NCBI GenBank assembly: GCA_043381765.1
Contig: JBHJMP010000961.1
Span: 1-29,519 of the forward strand
Direction of reading: 5' to 3'
Source: Collodictyon triciliatum
Taxonomy: Eukaryota > CRuMs
Length of the DNA: 29,519 bases
A model generated the notes under the pieces. It was not told the DNA's origin. It did no database searches and saw only the letters and a program-made list of their open reading frames with translations. Shown here piece by piece: positions 1-14,357 of this stretch; the first letter of the stretch is position 1, and every line of letters begins with the position of its first letter. A program made the position numbers and the translations under genes.

Positions 1-119
1 AAAAAGAAAAAAAGAAAAAAAGAAAAAAAGAAAAAAAGAAAAAAAGAAAAAAAGAAAAAAAGAAAAAAGAAAAAAAGAAAAAAAGAAAAAAAGAAAAAAG
101 AAAAAAAGTAAAAAAGAAA
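1..119. repeat. (AAAAAAAG)n simple repeat
   Basis: The window opens inside a near-perfect array of seven A and one G with occasional six-A units. The true left end lies outside the window. No coding potential is visible. Confidence 0.95.
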
Positions 120-219
120 AAAAGAAGGAAGGTTACTAGATGGCAACAAGCGGTAAATGTTCACGTCGGCTCTGAGATCAAGATCAGATTTTCGATAGCA
201 AGAAGAAAAAAAAAAGAGT

Positions 220-345
220 TTACTTGTTGCAATCACGGCTGTCAAAGTCCGATATTTTCCTTCTTCGATCCACTAGAGTCACCACTGACCTTTGAAAGTA
301 GCGATCGTTCTCCTTTGCGAAGAAAAACCCTGCATTACTAGGCAG
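220..345 (-). other. possible exon of an unrecognised minus-strand gene
   Basis: Read on the minus strand, an open frame runs from an AG acceptor near 341 to a stop at 220. It includes NAGFFFAKENDRYF and then a basic, acidic-ended tail. The acceptor lies directly after a CTTTTT-rich tract, as a splice acceptor should. The NAGFFF stretch loosely recalls the N-T/A-G-F-F motif of nucleotide-diphospho-sugar transferases (PF03407), but it is too short to assign. It could be a downstream exon of the gene at 510-1041 or of another gene. Both readings are inference. Confidence 0.25.
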
Positions 346-354
346 GTCGAAACA

Positions 355-412
355 AAAGAAAAAGAAAAAGAAAAAGAAAAAAGAAAAAGAAAAAGAAAAA
401 GAACAAGAAAAA
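355..412. repeat. (GAAAAA)n simple repeat
   Basis: This is a GAAAAA array on the plus strand. In the minus-strand direction it is a pyrimidine tract just upstream of the possible exon acceptor near 341. Confidence 0.9.
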
Positions 413-509
413 GTCATAAAAAATGCAAACGCTATTCATTGATTTTTTTTCCCTTTTTTTTCTTTGTCTGATTGTTTTCGTTTTATTGTGGGTTAAATCC
501 GGGAAAACT

Positions 510-1041
510 CTATCCGCTATCGCCGCCGGTCCACAGCATCACGTTCGGGCCGTCTATCCCAGGGACGCTCAGCTCGATTCTCTCCCCGAACTCGCTAAGA
601 AACACACGACGTTTGTTCAGATAGCCACGTGCATCTGAGGCCAATTGGCCGAAAACATACTTGGTTGAAACCATATCTGATTCATAGGATATGCATGAAA
701 AGTATACGCTCGTGTACACACCTCAAGCAGCACTTTGAAATGTGGTAGCGCAGATAGTTGTAGTTTTCAATGACTCGGTTATGAATCGAGATGCACTTCT
801 AAAACAACGGTCTATCAGTGTCCTTCCTGATTACACGATTCCACATACAAGAGCAAAGGTTTGCCAAAGCTGCCGCCTCTGAATGGGATATATCGGCGTT
901 GCCCTTTTCAACAACGAATAGCACCTCTGACGATGAAACAAAATAAAAGCAATAACCTGCATATCTACCACTGACGTGTTATACTGCTTGAGAGAGTTCT
1001 CGTATGAGCTTGAAGCATCTATTAGAATCAGTATCGTACAT
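510..1041 (-). CDS. hypothetical small protein, four exons
   Basis: No family is recognised. Four minus-strand exons join in phase at canonical GT-AG sites: 985-1041, 849-926, 718-798 and 510-659. The product is about 121 residues and starts MYDTDSNRCFKLIREL. All four joins fall between codons, and an in-frame TAA lies just before the start. The first half is basic and cysteine-containing (motifs ATPIYPIQRRQLW, HISKCCLRC). The last exon carries FGQLASDARGYLNKRRVF and ends GDSG-stop. A plus-strand ORF at 423-638 with a hydrophobic N-terminus overlaps the last exon, and only one of the two is likely real. The consistent phase favours the minus strand, but without homology this remains a prediction. 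It is divergent from the gene at 1721. Confidence 0.35.
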
Positions 1042-1720
1042 GTCTAGTTATCTCATAGATGTGTTTTCTCTTTTCTCATAATTTTATCATCGTGTGCTTG
1101 ACAAATGGAAAGAAATAGTCCTGGCAATAATCATAACAATAAAAACAATAAAAACAATAAAAACAATAAAAACAATAAAAACAATAAAAACAATAAAAAA
1201 CAATAAAAAACAATAAAAAACAATAAAAAACAATAAAAAACAATAAAAAACAATAAAAAACAATAAAAAACAATAAAAAACAATAAAAAAAACAATAAAA
1301 AACAATAAAAAACAATAAAAAAACAATAAAAAAAACAATAAAAAAACAATAAAAAACAATAAAAAACAATAAAAAAACAATAAAAACAATAAAAAAAATA
1401 AGAACAATAAAAAATAAAAAAAGAATGAGTTTTGAAAGTAGATCATCTCAGCTGCCAAGCCTGTTGTTCCTTGAGACCGCAGCGCTTTCAACCAACGGCG
1501 CGCACAAAGTTCCACAAAAACCAGATCAACCGCCTCGTTTGCGTATTCATGCCAAAAATATATTTATACGGTACCGTAAATACAGTTATGCCGGAAACGG
1601 TTTTAATCAATCGATCAATCTGATCGTTTCAACTCAACTCAACTCAACTCAACCCAACACAGACAGACCACTCACAGGTGAACCAAAAAAAGACTTTAAC
1701 ACAAAAGACGAGAAGCAGAG
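1042..1720. promoter_or_regulatory. divergent intergenic region
   Basis: These 679 bases separate the minus-strand gene at 1041 from the plus-strand gene at 1721. The region holds the CAATAAAAAA array (1134-1417), a TATA-like stretch around 1557-1568 (aatatatttata), and a short ACTCA array at 1630-1653 close to the plus-strand start. The TATA-like element lies about 150 bases before the ATG. No gene was found; long minus-strand frames across the array are repeat artefacts. Confidence 0.4.
1134..1417. repeat. (CAATAAAAAA)n simple repeat
   Basis: Units of CAATAAAA run with a variable number of A, giving 8- to 12-base units over about 285 bases. The reverse complement of the same motif forms the array at 20236-20530. 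Confidence 0.95.
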
Positions 1721-2811
1721 ATGCAACACAATCAGCACAAGGCAGGCCTCGCCTTTCTACTCACCCTGACCCTCAGCCTTCTGCACGCACCTTGGGCAGC
1801 AAGCAGCACAGACGCAGGCGGTTTGACTCAGCCCCTTCCAAATACAATCATACATCATCCATCATACATCACCACTAATCATACATCACCACTAATCATA
1901 CATTCATCATACATCATACATCATCCATCATCCATCATCCATCATCCATCATCCATCATCCATCATCCATCATCCATCATCCATCATCCATCATCCGTCA
2001 TCCATCATCCGTCATCCATCATCCATCATACATCATACATCATACATCATACATCATACATCATACATCATACATCATACATCATACATCACCAATCATC
2101 ACATCACCAATCATCACATCACCAATCATCACATCACCAATCATACACCACACAGACTGCCAGCCAGCCAACCAAACATACACGCTGGGCTCACTGATCC
2201 CCGCCAACGCGAGTGTGGGGACGTGGACATTTGTGCACTTCCGGCTCAACGCCACAAAGACGCGCCTGTCGTACCGCGTGGATCTGAGCCTGACCGACGC
2301 AGCCTCGCTGGCCAACGCAGCATCCTTCGCACACCACGGCCGCCCCGCCCGCAACGCATCCTCCTCTGCCGCACTGTGGGGCGGTTCCTGGCGCATCGCC
2401 TTCGTCAGCGGCCTGTGCGTCGGCTCCGAGGCGGGGCCCCTGGACGCGTGCCCGAGTGCCCGCCGCTGCTCGCTTCTGCTGCGCTCCCCGCCCGTTGCGT
2501 GCGCAGACCCGGCCTCGCCCTGGTGCCCTTCCTGGACGGCCACAAACGCCACAGACGCAGCCACAGACGCAGCCACAGCCACAGACGCCGTGGCCCTCCA
2601 CCCCGCCCCGTCCCAGTCCGGCCCGCTCCACGCCGCACCTGCAGGGCTCTGGTACGTCGGCCTCCACGTCACGGCTGCGCCTCCGCTCGCCCCGCACACC
2701 CTCCGCCCCGCCCTTTCATGGGCCATCCACGCAACCCCGGTCAGCTCCGCATCCCTGCTGCACCCGACCCTCGCGGCCTCCCTCGCTTTCCTGCTGCTCT
2801 CTGTCCTCTGA
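1721..2811 (+). CDS. secreted, probably GPI-anchored glycoprotein
   Basis: Two exons, 1721-1820 and 2156-2811, join in phase (donor GGCG|GTTTGA, acceptor CACACAG) into 251 codons. The N-terminus (MQHNQHKAGLAFLLTLTLSL) is a signal peptide with a likely cut after HAPWAAS. The mature part is rich in Ala, Ser, Pro and Thr, has several Cys, and carries N-glycosylation sequons NQT, NAS, NAT, NAS and NAT. The C-terminus is a small-residue region, then LAASLAFLLLSVL and the stop. That is a GPI-anchor addition signal with no basic residues after it. Membrane anchoring at the cell surface is inferred from these signals; no enzymatic family was recognised. The second exon is far more GC-rich than the rest of the window, with mostly G or C in third codon positions. 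The donor is a weak match. Without splicing, the frame would run through the minisatellite and stop at 2197. Confidence 0.55.
1842..2146. repeat. 7-base minisatellite in intron
   Basis: The array changes unit along its length. It begins with mixed ATCATAC/ATCACTA units, becomes ATCATCC (about 1919-2025, with rare GTCATCC variants), then ATCATAC (about 2025-2085), and ends in a 15-base unit AATCATCACATCACC (about 2092-2146). It fills the predicted intron 1821-2155. Confidence 0.9.
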
Positions 2812-3216
2812 GGAAGGAAACGCCATCTCTTTCTCTCTTGTTCCTCTCTTGTTCATCTTCATCTTCCTCCTCATCTTCCTCCTCATCTTCATCCTTTTCC
2901 TCTTCTTCCTCTCAGCCGTAAAGTACTTTTATGCCCTCGCTGCGCCTTGCTGTCTCTCTCATTCCCTTCACTCTGCACACCTTTGCTGGATTGGTCGCGC
3001 GAAATCATTGTTTTGTCCGTCCGCGCTGCGCTGCATTGTTCTGTTTATCACGGGTTTGGTGTGGCATGGTGTGGGTTGGAGAGGAGGAAAAATTGGGACA
3101 AGCGAGCAGGCTGAGCGACTTGGAAGAGAGGGGGAAAGAGCGAAACAAAACAAAACAAAACAAGGAGTGCGAGGTATCTGTGTGGTGGCGCCATCTGTGT
3201 GGTTGGCAAGGCCAAC
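2812..3216. other. convergent intergenic spacer
   Basis: This spacer lies between the 3' ends of the GPI-type gene (plus) and the dehydratase gene (minus). It includes a pyrimidine-rich CTTCATCTTCCTC-like repeat at 2826-2912 and a short AAAAC array at 3143-3162. No gene was found; open frames here are overlaps of the GC-rich coding exon or of repeats. Confidence 0.6.
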
Positions 3217-6186
<2,970 letters not shown>

Positions 6187-7261
6187 GATGGCGTTGGAAG
6201 TGTTGACGTGTGACTTTGATTCCAGCGAATGGCTTCTTGTTTGGAAGCGTGTTACATAACCGATTCATAAACACATTGATCATTTGGAAGCATGTGCTTG
6301 AGTTTTCCTCGTTATTTGCAATATATATATATGTATATATTTATGTATGTATACTTTTGTTCGTTCTACTTATTGAAATAAAAGCACCAAACAACCCCAA
6401 CAACCAATATGAAAGACGAGCATTCATGCATACGCATGTGAAATCAAAAAGCAAGCAAGAAATTAAAAGATGGGGCGATTTTGTATAAAGGGGGAGAGTT
6501 GGCGGAATGTTATGCAAGTAGTCTGGCCATATTAAAGGCTGCGGTCATTAACGGCCCTGCACAAGTAAATAAATGGAAAAAGAAAAATAACCAAAAGTTG
6601 GTCAATGTCAGACAGCAAACACCACACAGATTCCCCTTCCACGACATTGCAAACGTGGACAATCCTAACCAAAAATACAACCAAAAAAAATTGGGGGTTG
6701 AAGTGCCTGGCGAGGCCTCTCACTCGGGCGCTGATTGGCGTGGAAAACTCTGCGTGACTCGTGGGTGAAGAGAAAGCAGAGCGGCTTCGTTTTGTGATTG
6801 GACTCGCATCGTTGTGAAATGTTGCTGTTGACTAATATAAGGGCCATGCTTTCGGAGAGTAGTACTGTCCATATATATACACATGGTTACATATATCTTC
6901 TGCAATTGTGCATTATGATTGCCTATTGAGTCATTATTAATCAATAAAAACGTTGAATTTATATAAAATCCAGATTTAGATATTGATGTCATCACATGAT
7001 TTCGAGCAGTTCCATATTCGTGCCAGTTTCTCCTAACGCGATACTTAACGCGTTATTGGCGCTCGTTTTTTTTCCCCTTCCTTTTTGGTGAGAAATCACA
7101 ACCCATCACAAGAAAATGGTTGATAGGCGATGGTGGCAAGGAAGGCGAGGTTCAGCATTATGATTTAGTCGTGTCGAATCGTCCGCGATGGAGCAGGATT
7201 GAGAAAATGAAGGTCAACTGGAAAAAGGGGCTTCTTTGGCCAAGGCGCTTTCACACACAAA
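6187..7261. promoter_or_regulatory. intergenic region upstream of the dehydratase gene
   Basis: About 1.1 kb lie between the 3' end of the SYF1 gene and the start of the dehydratase gene, both on the minus strand. The alternating stretch at 6319-6342 (atatatatatatgtatatattt) is TATA-like and lies about 135 bases upstream of the dehydratase ATG. The rest shows no recognisable gene. A 95-codon plus-strand frame at 6481-6768 has no splice partners and no recognisable motif. Confidence 0.4.
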
Positions 7262-10200
7262 CTATGCTTGCTGGTCGGCCTTCTTCGACTTTCGGCCTTG
7301 CTTGCCCTGTGATGATGGTGATGTTAGTGATGGTGTTCTGAGCGATGGTGTTGTTAGTGATGGTGTTGCTGGTGATGCCGTCTTGGAGAACCTCGTTTGA
7401 AATGCTCTAACCATTCTACCAATTTCAACATTCTTTTCTCTTGCGGCTCAATCGCAATCACATTTTATTTTAACTTTTCTTCTTTTTTTTTTAACGGTTT
7501 ATGATTTGTGCATTTACGTAGAAAACACTTACGGATTCGACGCCACCAAAGACGGCAGAAGGGACGCTGAGTTGCTCGACGGCAAGTTCCACTAATGCAA
7601 CACCAGAAGATGTAGTGGTGTTATTGGGATGTGCATAGTTGTCATGAATATTTCATTTATTTACATGGATTGTGATATGATTTCAGGAACGAATCGTCAT
7701 GAAGGACAAGAGCAGCGTGCTGATAAGTAAACAAAGAGGGATGATGCACAAAATTATACCGTCTTTATCCTCTTCTTCGTCTTCGTCAGAGTTTTCTTCT
7801 TCCATGGAGGCGATAACTCTTGGCTGTGGCTTGCTATGTAACCAACAAACCAATAAATAAATAAATAAATAAAAAAAGAGTTCTCATTTTCAAAAGAAAA
7901 GAAACGGAAGAAAAATGACATAAAAAACCATAATCTCATTTCATAGAATATCATACGCGAATTGCGGTTGTGAGCTTGTGGTAACGACCATCGGTGTGTT
8001 TCTCTTCTCTCCTTTACAGGCGCATAGAGCATCCAATTAGTATCTTTTTTTTTTTTATTTTTTTTTTATCAAAACACCAGTATATTATGAGGAAGAAAGC
8101 GAAAATATACAATATTCCAACCAGTTTCCTTACTCTTCTCATCCTCGTCTGATTCTTCATTCTTCTCAGATGCATTTTCACTTCCTTGCAGTTTCATGGC
8201 CGTGTCTGTTGCAGCAACGAAGTTGAACTAAATTGGAATGTGGTTCATTTTTTGTAATATATACCCATCAAAGACATTCATAACTTACCCTTCAATTTCA
8301 AATATTCATCATTAAATTGAAATTCGGTAACTTTCACAGTAAGATAACAAGAGAAAAAAGGGCGGTTTGAGAGAAAGTTTTTTTTTTAATAATATTTAAT
8401 ACATAAATATAAATGAGCTAGAGCCATACTGTAGATTTGAAGTGAGTTTGGACACTTCGTTTGATTCGCATCATTTCTCGGAAGGTTTCGGCATTTCCGT
8501 ACTGAACCTCGAATTCCTGCCATTTCTCCCAATAATGCGGTACATACTATCCATTTGGAATTTAGTATATTTTTCTTCCATAAAGTAATATTCGTATTAT
8601 TACACCTGTGACAATAATATCATGTGATACTATTTAAAAAGACACACCAGAGGTGTGTACGGTCACCTTCATCGGGCGCATAAAACAGAAAAGAAAGATA
8701 GATAACATGGATTATTTTTAAAAAAGAATATGGACAAATAAAAACACACTCTCGGGTCACTGAATTGGGAGCCATATGTATAAATTGCGCGTGCACGGTC
8801 GATCTCGCTGAGTTTTTGCTCCAAGTCGGCGAAGCGGATGCACATATCGATGGCATATTTCTCTGGCAACACCTAATACCAAATATTATATGTAATTGTA
8901 CGCAGGAATTTCGTAACTCTGGCATGCCTAAATAATAAATTAACGAAAGGAAGCCGAAATAGCAAACGCGTGATAGTGTCTGGTAAAAAAAAAAAAAAAT
9001 TCAAAGAGAGCATAATATTACTTCTTTCCCTTTGCTTACCTCGATGGCCTTTTCATATATTTCTCTAGTGTTAATAACGCCAAAGTATTCACTTGCGCGG
9101 CTGATGTAAATGTTGTAAACCTGAATATATTATGTTGGTGAGAATAGACTAGACACAAAAGAATAAAGAAAGGAAAAAAAGGAAAAAAGGAAAGGGAGAA
9201 AGGAAAAAGAAAAGGAGAAAGGAAAAAGAAAAGGAGAAAGGAAAAAAGGAGAAAAGGAGAAAAGGAGAAAAGGAGAAAAGGAGAAAAGGAGAAAAGGAGA
9301 AAAGGAGAAAAGAAGAAAAGAAGAAAAGGAGAAAAGGAGAAAAAGAAGAGGAAAAAGAAAAGGAAAAAAGAAAAGGAAAAAAGAAAAGGAAAAAAAAAGA
9401 AAAGGAAAAAAAGAAAAGGAAAAAAAGAAGAGGATAAAAAGAAGAGGAAAAAAAGAAGAGGATAAAAAGAAGAGGATAAAAAGAAGAGGATAAAAAGAAG
9501 AGGATAAAAAGAAGAGGAAAAAAAGAAGAGGAAAAAGGAGAAAGGAAAAAGAGAAAGGAAAAAGGTAAGAAAAGGAAAGGGAATGAGAAGGGAAAAAAAT
9601 GAATATAAACCTCCATCTTTTCTTGGTCGGGAAGTGCTTGGACAGCTCGGTTGTAAATATTCATAGCGTGCTTGCACAACCCATGGTCCTAATTAAAATT
9701 GAATAAGACATATATCCATCGTAACTGTGGTCGATTTATTAGCAAATAAGTATATATGTGATGAATATGTTATTTTAAATCTTGTCCACGTGCCTCTTCC
9801 AACTTGGCGTACATAAGAAAGAATTCCTTGGCTTGGTCGTTGGGTACCTTCTCAAGAACCTGCTCAAACAAATCACGAGCTCGTTCGAGTTTCTTGCCTC
9901 CCTGATAGTAGAATAAATAATCTTAACAAGCCACTTTGTGTATCCTCCATAGAGAATTATCATATGCATATGTATTTTGAACGTTATTCATTTTCAATCA
10001 GACAAACGTAGCGTGCGATAAATTTGCTCAAGTATGCAATCCAAATCTCTTTCACAATAGGGAAATCAAACGAAGAGACTCCTCGTTCATAAATCTGGAA
10101 ATGACATGGTTGCTTCATAAGTCACCCTTTCAACAAATTTCATCAGGAAAATTATTCACTCATCCTCTATAACTAGGAAAGAAAATGAATCTTCTACCTT

Positions 10201-13200
10201 GAAAGACTCCTCGAAATACTTGTTGGTTTCAAGGAATGTCGCGTAGTTGAGAATAATCTGTTTTTTTTTTTTTTCGCATATCAGACACAAATATATTATA
10301 TGAAGATGTATGTCTACCCGATCATAAATAAACAAATCATGAATAAGAGAATAAAAATGAATAACCTGAGGTGTAGATATGTTCAAATCCAGTATTTGGT
10401 CATAAATGGCCTTCGTCGAAAGGTAGGTACCTTAATTATTATAATAATATTTTGCATCAGTGACTGATAGGGGGTTTCCAAAAGTTGAAAACAAAAAGAA
10501 TAAGAAATTAAGAAAAGAAGGAAAATTCCGTATGTTAAAGAACCACAGAGTTTAATTTGAAAAATACCAAGACTTTCCTCTAAGTCAGCATACAGAGACC
10601 ATACTCGCAGGGATTTGTAAAGCCTTTGTTGAGGAGTGGCTTCCTGATAATTTGTATTTCTCATTTTTGGTACAGTGTGTGTCTGGTGAAAAATAAAAAT
10701 ACTAATAAAGAGGGATAGATCCAAAGCTGCTCTAATCAAAGGCTCTCAAGATGCTGCTGACCTCATCAAAGAAGCTTTTTCTGAGATGTGGCGGAGGAAT
10801 CCGTGTTGCTTTTTGCATAACTGTAATGGCTGTTTTGAAGTTTCTGAAAGGGATTAAGCATATCATTGAATAAATAACAGGTAAAATCTTATTTTTTAAA
10901 AACAAAAGAAACAAAAATAGCCATACATTATAAAAAAATTAAGGTAAAAATTTGTTCTTTATGGAAACCTACTTGTGCCTCAGCTCCATCTCCGCATACT
11001 CACACCAAACTTGAGCCAAATCGTCTACTGTTTTGTATTTTGCCTGTGAAATAGAACACATTAACCGATGCAATATCATTGATTTTAAAAAACACTGATG
11101 CTATGATATAATCTCAAGAAAAACTTGCTTCGGCCGCTTTTTCAAAGATAACTCTGGCATTCTGGATATCATCATGGTCTTCGTAGTGCTTTTGATTTTA
11201 TGAAAATCAGAAATCAATACAGAAAGTTTAGTCTACTTGAAAAAAGGAAAAGGAAAAGGAAAAGGAAAAGGAAAAGGAAAAGGAAAGAAAATGATGAAAG
11301 CTTGATTTTTCCCTCCAGATCTGTCATTTTCGACTTCAGAGGTAGTTAGAATGAAATTTAGAAAATTTTAAGGAGAAGAAAAAACTAGAACTCACCCTGG
11401 CAAATCTAATCCATAGTGTATTTGCCTTTCCAACTGCCTTTTCAGGATCGACCGTTTTCACTGCTTGGACGTAGACACCGACTTGCTATTTATTCATTCA
11501 ACTCAAAGTATTAAACATTTGCATAAACTTACTTTCAAAAAGTCTAAATAATAAGGAGTTTATAGTTAACTTACCGCAGCTGGGTCATCCTTGAAAATGT
11601 CCACCCTTTTCATCCATTCGTGAACATTGTGCGGATTTTGTCGCAAAAGAACACTGTTTGTTTGGAGTCGTGAGGTGTTTGTTTTCTATCTTGGTGTGCA
11701 ACAGCTACTCGATTGTACTCGGAACAAGATATCATGAAAGTTCAATTGATTATTGGATGCAATATCAAACCTGTTCACTAGTTCGGGTCTTCTGTTCATC
11801 AGGTTTTCCAAGCGAGCGAGTCTCATGTCTAGATCTACATTCTCTAGGGTGAGGTCATCCTCTTCGTCTAATAATCAATACAATTAGAACAGAAAGAAAA
11901 GTCGGTATTGAACTATTTTATGAAAAGCCACTTTTTTCACAAGGGTTACAAAAATTCACCAATATGATTTTCTTCGGCATCTTCCATCTTTGCCGATAAA
12001 ACACTAGTGGTGGATGGTGCGAAAATTAGAAATACAGACAGGATAAGCAAGAGTTCAACTGCAGCATAATTTTTTTTTTAAAAAAAAACGATGGAAATTA
12101 CGATTCTTCAAATTGGGTGTAGGCATCGAATATCTGACTAAAATCTCTGACTGTCAATACAGTATTAATTCCTTCTTCCAAAACATCACGTGCCTGAATA
12201 GAATTTATGGGATGAAAGAAATCAAATATTGTGAATACAAGCAAAGAAGAGCAGAACAAACTGCGATGATATATACATATATATTAAAATACTGAATACT
12301 TAATGAAAGAAAAGGAACCCTTTCAAAATGGCCCAGACGAATGTAGTAGTTCGCTAGTGACGTCCACAAAACGCCTACTTCATCAGTATATTTTGATAAG
12401 GCACTCCGAATAATAGGGTCAATCTTCAAATCTCCCATCCTAAACGTGGTAATATTTTTTTTGGATAAAACAAATTGAAGCTCACAATTGATTCAAGAGA
12501 ACCATGTGTTAAGTTCATAGCATAGTAAGCACACGATAACACAACAGAGCCAAAACACACTTTTCTGGGTGCTTTGATGCTATATCACAAAGCTCAATCC
12601 ATAGCTGGTGCTTGGTTTTTCCAGTTGGAGAGACGTAGCCTTGATCGTTGACAATCTTTTGGCGAAAAAAAAAAAAGATAAGGTCGAGCACATGCAACAA
12701 TTAAAATTAGGTAACTTTCGCCTAAACTATATTGTGCTTCAGTTACCTCGGCAATCCAGTGGGCTGCCTCTTGAAAATGGCCGATGCTCTTTAAATATTC
12801 GATGTATTCCTCTGCATGGTCTCGTTCAATCTAAAGTTGATGTAGAGATGTGTTCCGTATAAATAAGGTGTTGAGGTATGAAGCTTCCCCATCAGCGTCA
12901 AAGTTAGCGACTCGAGCCACAATAAAACCAAAGGAAAAAAAAGGCAATTCAAAAGATTTAACAGCAAACCTTCAGATATCGACGAAAGACGCGAATGGCA
13001 GTTTCAGGGACGTTTGCTTTGCGAACAAAATCGAGATAGAGAGGCCAAATTCTTTCATGTTGGGTGATCGGCAGAGATTTCAGCGCTCTATTTGCATAAT
13101 TGAATTACATGATATCAAATAAGAGGAAGCCACAGTAAATCAATTCAAATCTCAATGAAGCATATCACTTGAGTCTGTCTCTACTTACCTGTCAAAAGTT

Positions 13201-14357
13201 CTCCGAGTTTTTGTTATTCTGTGTTGATCGACAAGAAATTGACTATATTCTATCCATATTCTTGGCATCTAATGTAGAAGGAAGAGTCATTAATGACAAA
13301 GCAAATGCTTGTAAAACGATATGATCTTTCATATAACTAACAAGAAATGGCGAAATTACTTTGTGCATGTAAACCAACGCTCTTTCGTGGACATGGTTCA
13401 CCGATTCATATGCAGGGTCACCAAATCTACGCCCACGAACCTATAATTTATTTCATATTTCCTCTGTCAGAAACCCGAAACCAGATGAAAAGGAAAGATA
13501 AAAAATCCTGATAATAGTGATTGATTAATGTCAGCTATGTCTATGTCATATGGGAAAACCTGGTCACGTCTTTCTCGAAGGTAATTGGACCAAAGTTTGT
13601 AACTTCCAGGGAGTTCCTTCAATGCTCGTTCGTATCTAACCAATAAAAAAAATTATCATATCTATTCACCATCTTCGAATAAAGTATTCAGCCATAATAG
13701 AATGAAACCACATCAAGTTTTTATGCATTAAAAGAAAAAAAAAGAGGGATTTCATAGCAAACCATTTGGAATGTTGTAATGCTTTTGTGTTTTATAAAGA
13801 GAGATACGATTCAGATATCACAATTTTCAGATATTTCATTTTAATTGTTTTCTAATTAATTTTTAAAACCAATAAACGAGGAGATGTAGAAAAAGACAAA
13901 TACATAAGGTTGCGATCTTTGTTGGAGGCTGATTTTTTGTGCTCGAGATATGTCCACCAGGCTTTCAGGCTGAAACGATTACGCGAAATAACCTCTTCGA
14001 ATGGGATGTCCTCGATTTCCTTCACATTTGTTTTGAGGAATGCGAAAAAAGAAAAAAACAATTACAAAAAACAAGAAAACAAAAACAAGAAAACAAAAAC
14101 AAGAAAAAGAAAAAGAAAAAGAAAAGAAAAAGAAAAAGAAAAAGAAAAAGAAAAAGAAAAAGAAAAAGAAAAAGAAAAAGAAAAAGAAAAAGAAAAAGAA
14201 AAAGAAAAAGAAAAAGAAAAAACAACGAAGCTGATTTGATCGAGAGAAAGTGGGCGCAACAGGAAGGAAATCCTGCTCGGTGAAATGGTTCGAAGGTGCG
14301 TTTCCCTATAAGGCTTACCAGATGCAGTTCAAAGTCCTCGGCCGTTGAGTCTTCCAT
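7262..14357 (-). CDS. SYF1: pre-mRNA splicing factor SYF1/XAB2
   Basis: SYF1 (human XAB2) is a HAT-repeat scaffold of the Prp19/NTC complex in the nuclear spliceosome. The animal protein also acts in transcription-coupled DNA repair. Thirty-one minus-strand exons join to exactly 887 codons including the stop, close to the roughly 855 residues of the human protein. Exon starts, high to low: 14357, 14019, 13635, 13440, 13268, 13087, 12830, 12655, 12439, 12193, 12003, 11867, 11653, 11485, 11188, 11043, 10843, 10682, 10430, 10257, 10094, 9901, 9688, 9120, 8872, 8546, 8227, 8011, 7833, 7591 and 7381. Landmarks: EDIPFEEVISRNRFSLKAWW; TGKTKHQLWIELCDIASKHP; LWTSLANYYIRLGHFER; VLLRQNPHNVHEWMKRV; LYKSLRVWSLYADLEESLG; NYATFLETNKYFEESFK; DRARAIYTYGSQFSDPR; an acidic stretch SMEEENSDEDEEEDKD; and EQLSVPSAVFGG. 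Exons 15 (ending 11129) and 22 (ending 9794) need GC donors. The last exon, encoding a Ser/Pro-rich basic tail, is the least certain. Confidence 0.95.
9158..9600. repeat. GGAGAAAA/GAGGAAAAA purine-rich minisatellite in SYF1 intron
   Basis: About 440 bases are almost pure A and G on the plus strand. They consist of blocks of AAGGAGAA, AAGAAAAGG and AAGAAGAGGATAA units. The tract lies in the SYF1 intron 9121-9610 and reads as pyrimidine in the transcript. Confidence 0.95.
11241..11287. repeat. (GGAAAA)n repeat in SYF1 intron
   Basis: This is a short array of GGAAAA units in the intron between exons 14 and 15 (11189-11395). It is CCTTTT-rich in the transcript. Confidence 0.9.
14101..14222. repeat. 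(GAAAAA)n repeat in SYF1 intron 1
   Basis: This is an uninterrupted GAAAAA array in SYF1 intron 1 (14020-14318), preceded by ACAAGAAA-type variants at 14055-14100. In the transcript it is a CTTTTT tract about 80 bases before the exon 2 acceptor. Confidence 0.95.

Noticed and set aside
423-638. Plus-strand 71-codon frame with a hydrophobic N-terminus
   Set aside because: It overlaps a multi-exon minus-strand model with consistent phases and has no convincing downstream exon. It was kept in mind as an alternative but not annotated.
1087-1515. Long minus-strand phenylalanine/leucine-rich frames over the CAATAAAAAA array
   Set aside because: The composition is entirely that of the simple repeat in all three frames; there is no start context or splice partner.
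1842-2146. Regular repeats considered as a CRISPR array
   Set aside because: The units are 7-15 bases, directly adjacent and without spacers, so this is a minisatellite in a eukaryotic intron.
2082-2726. Long minus-strand frames opposite the GC-rich exon, and a 232-codon plus-strand frame at 2223-2921
   Set aside because: GC-rich DNA has few stops. The frame with signal peptide, glycosylation sites and GPI signal is the coherent one.
6481-6768. 95-codon plus-strand frame between the dehydratase and SYF1 genes
   Set aside because: It has no recognisable motif and no splice partner, and it lies in the promoter side of a well-supported minus-strand gene.
9036-9679. Minus-strand 213- and 176-codon frames rich in Phe and Ser
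   Set aside because: They consist of one SYF1 exon reading on into the purine-rich minisatellite intron.
13910-14357. Lysine/glutamate and phenylalanine-rich frames around 14100-14220
   Set aside because: They are translations of the GAAAAA array in SYF1 intron 1.
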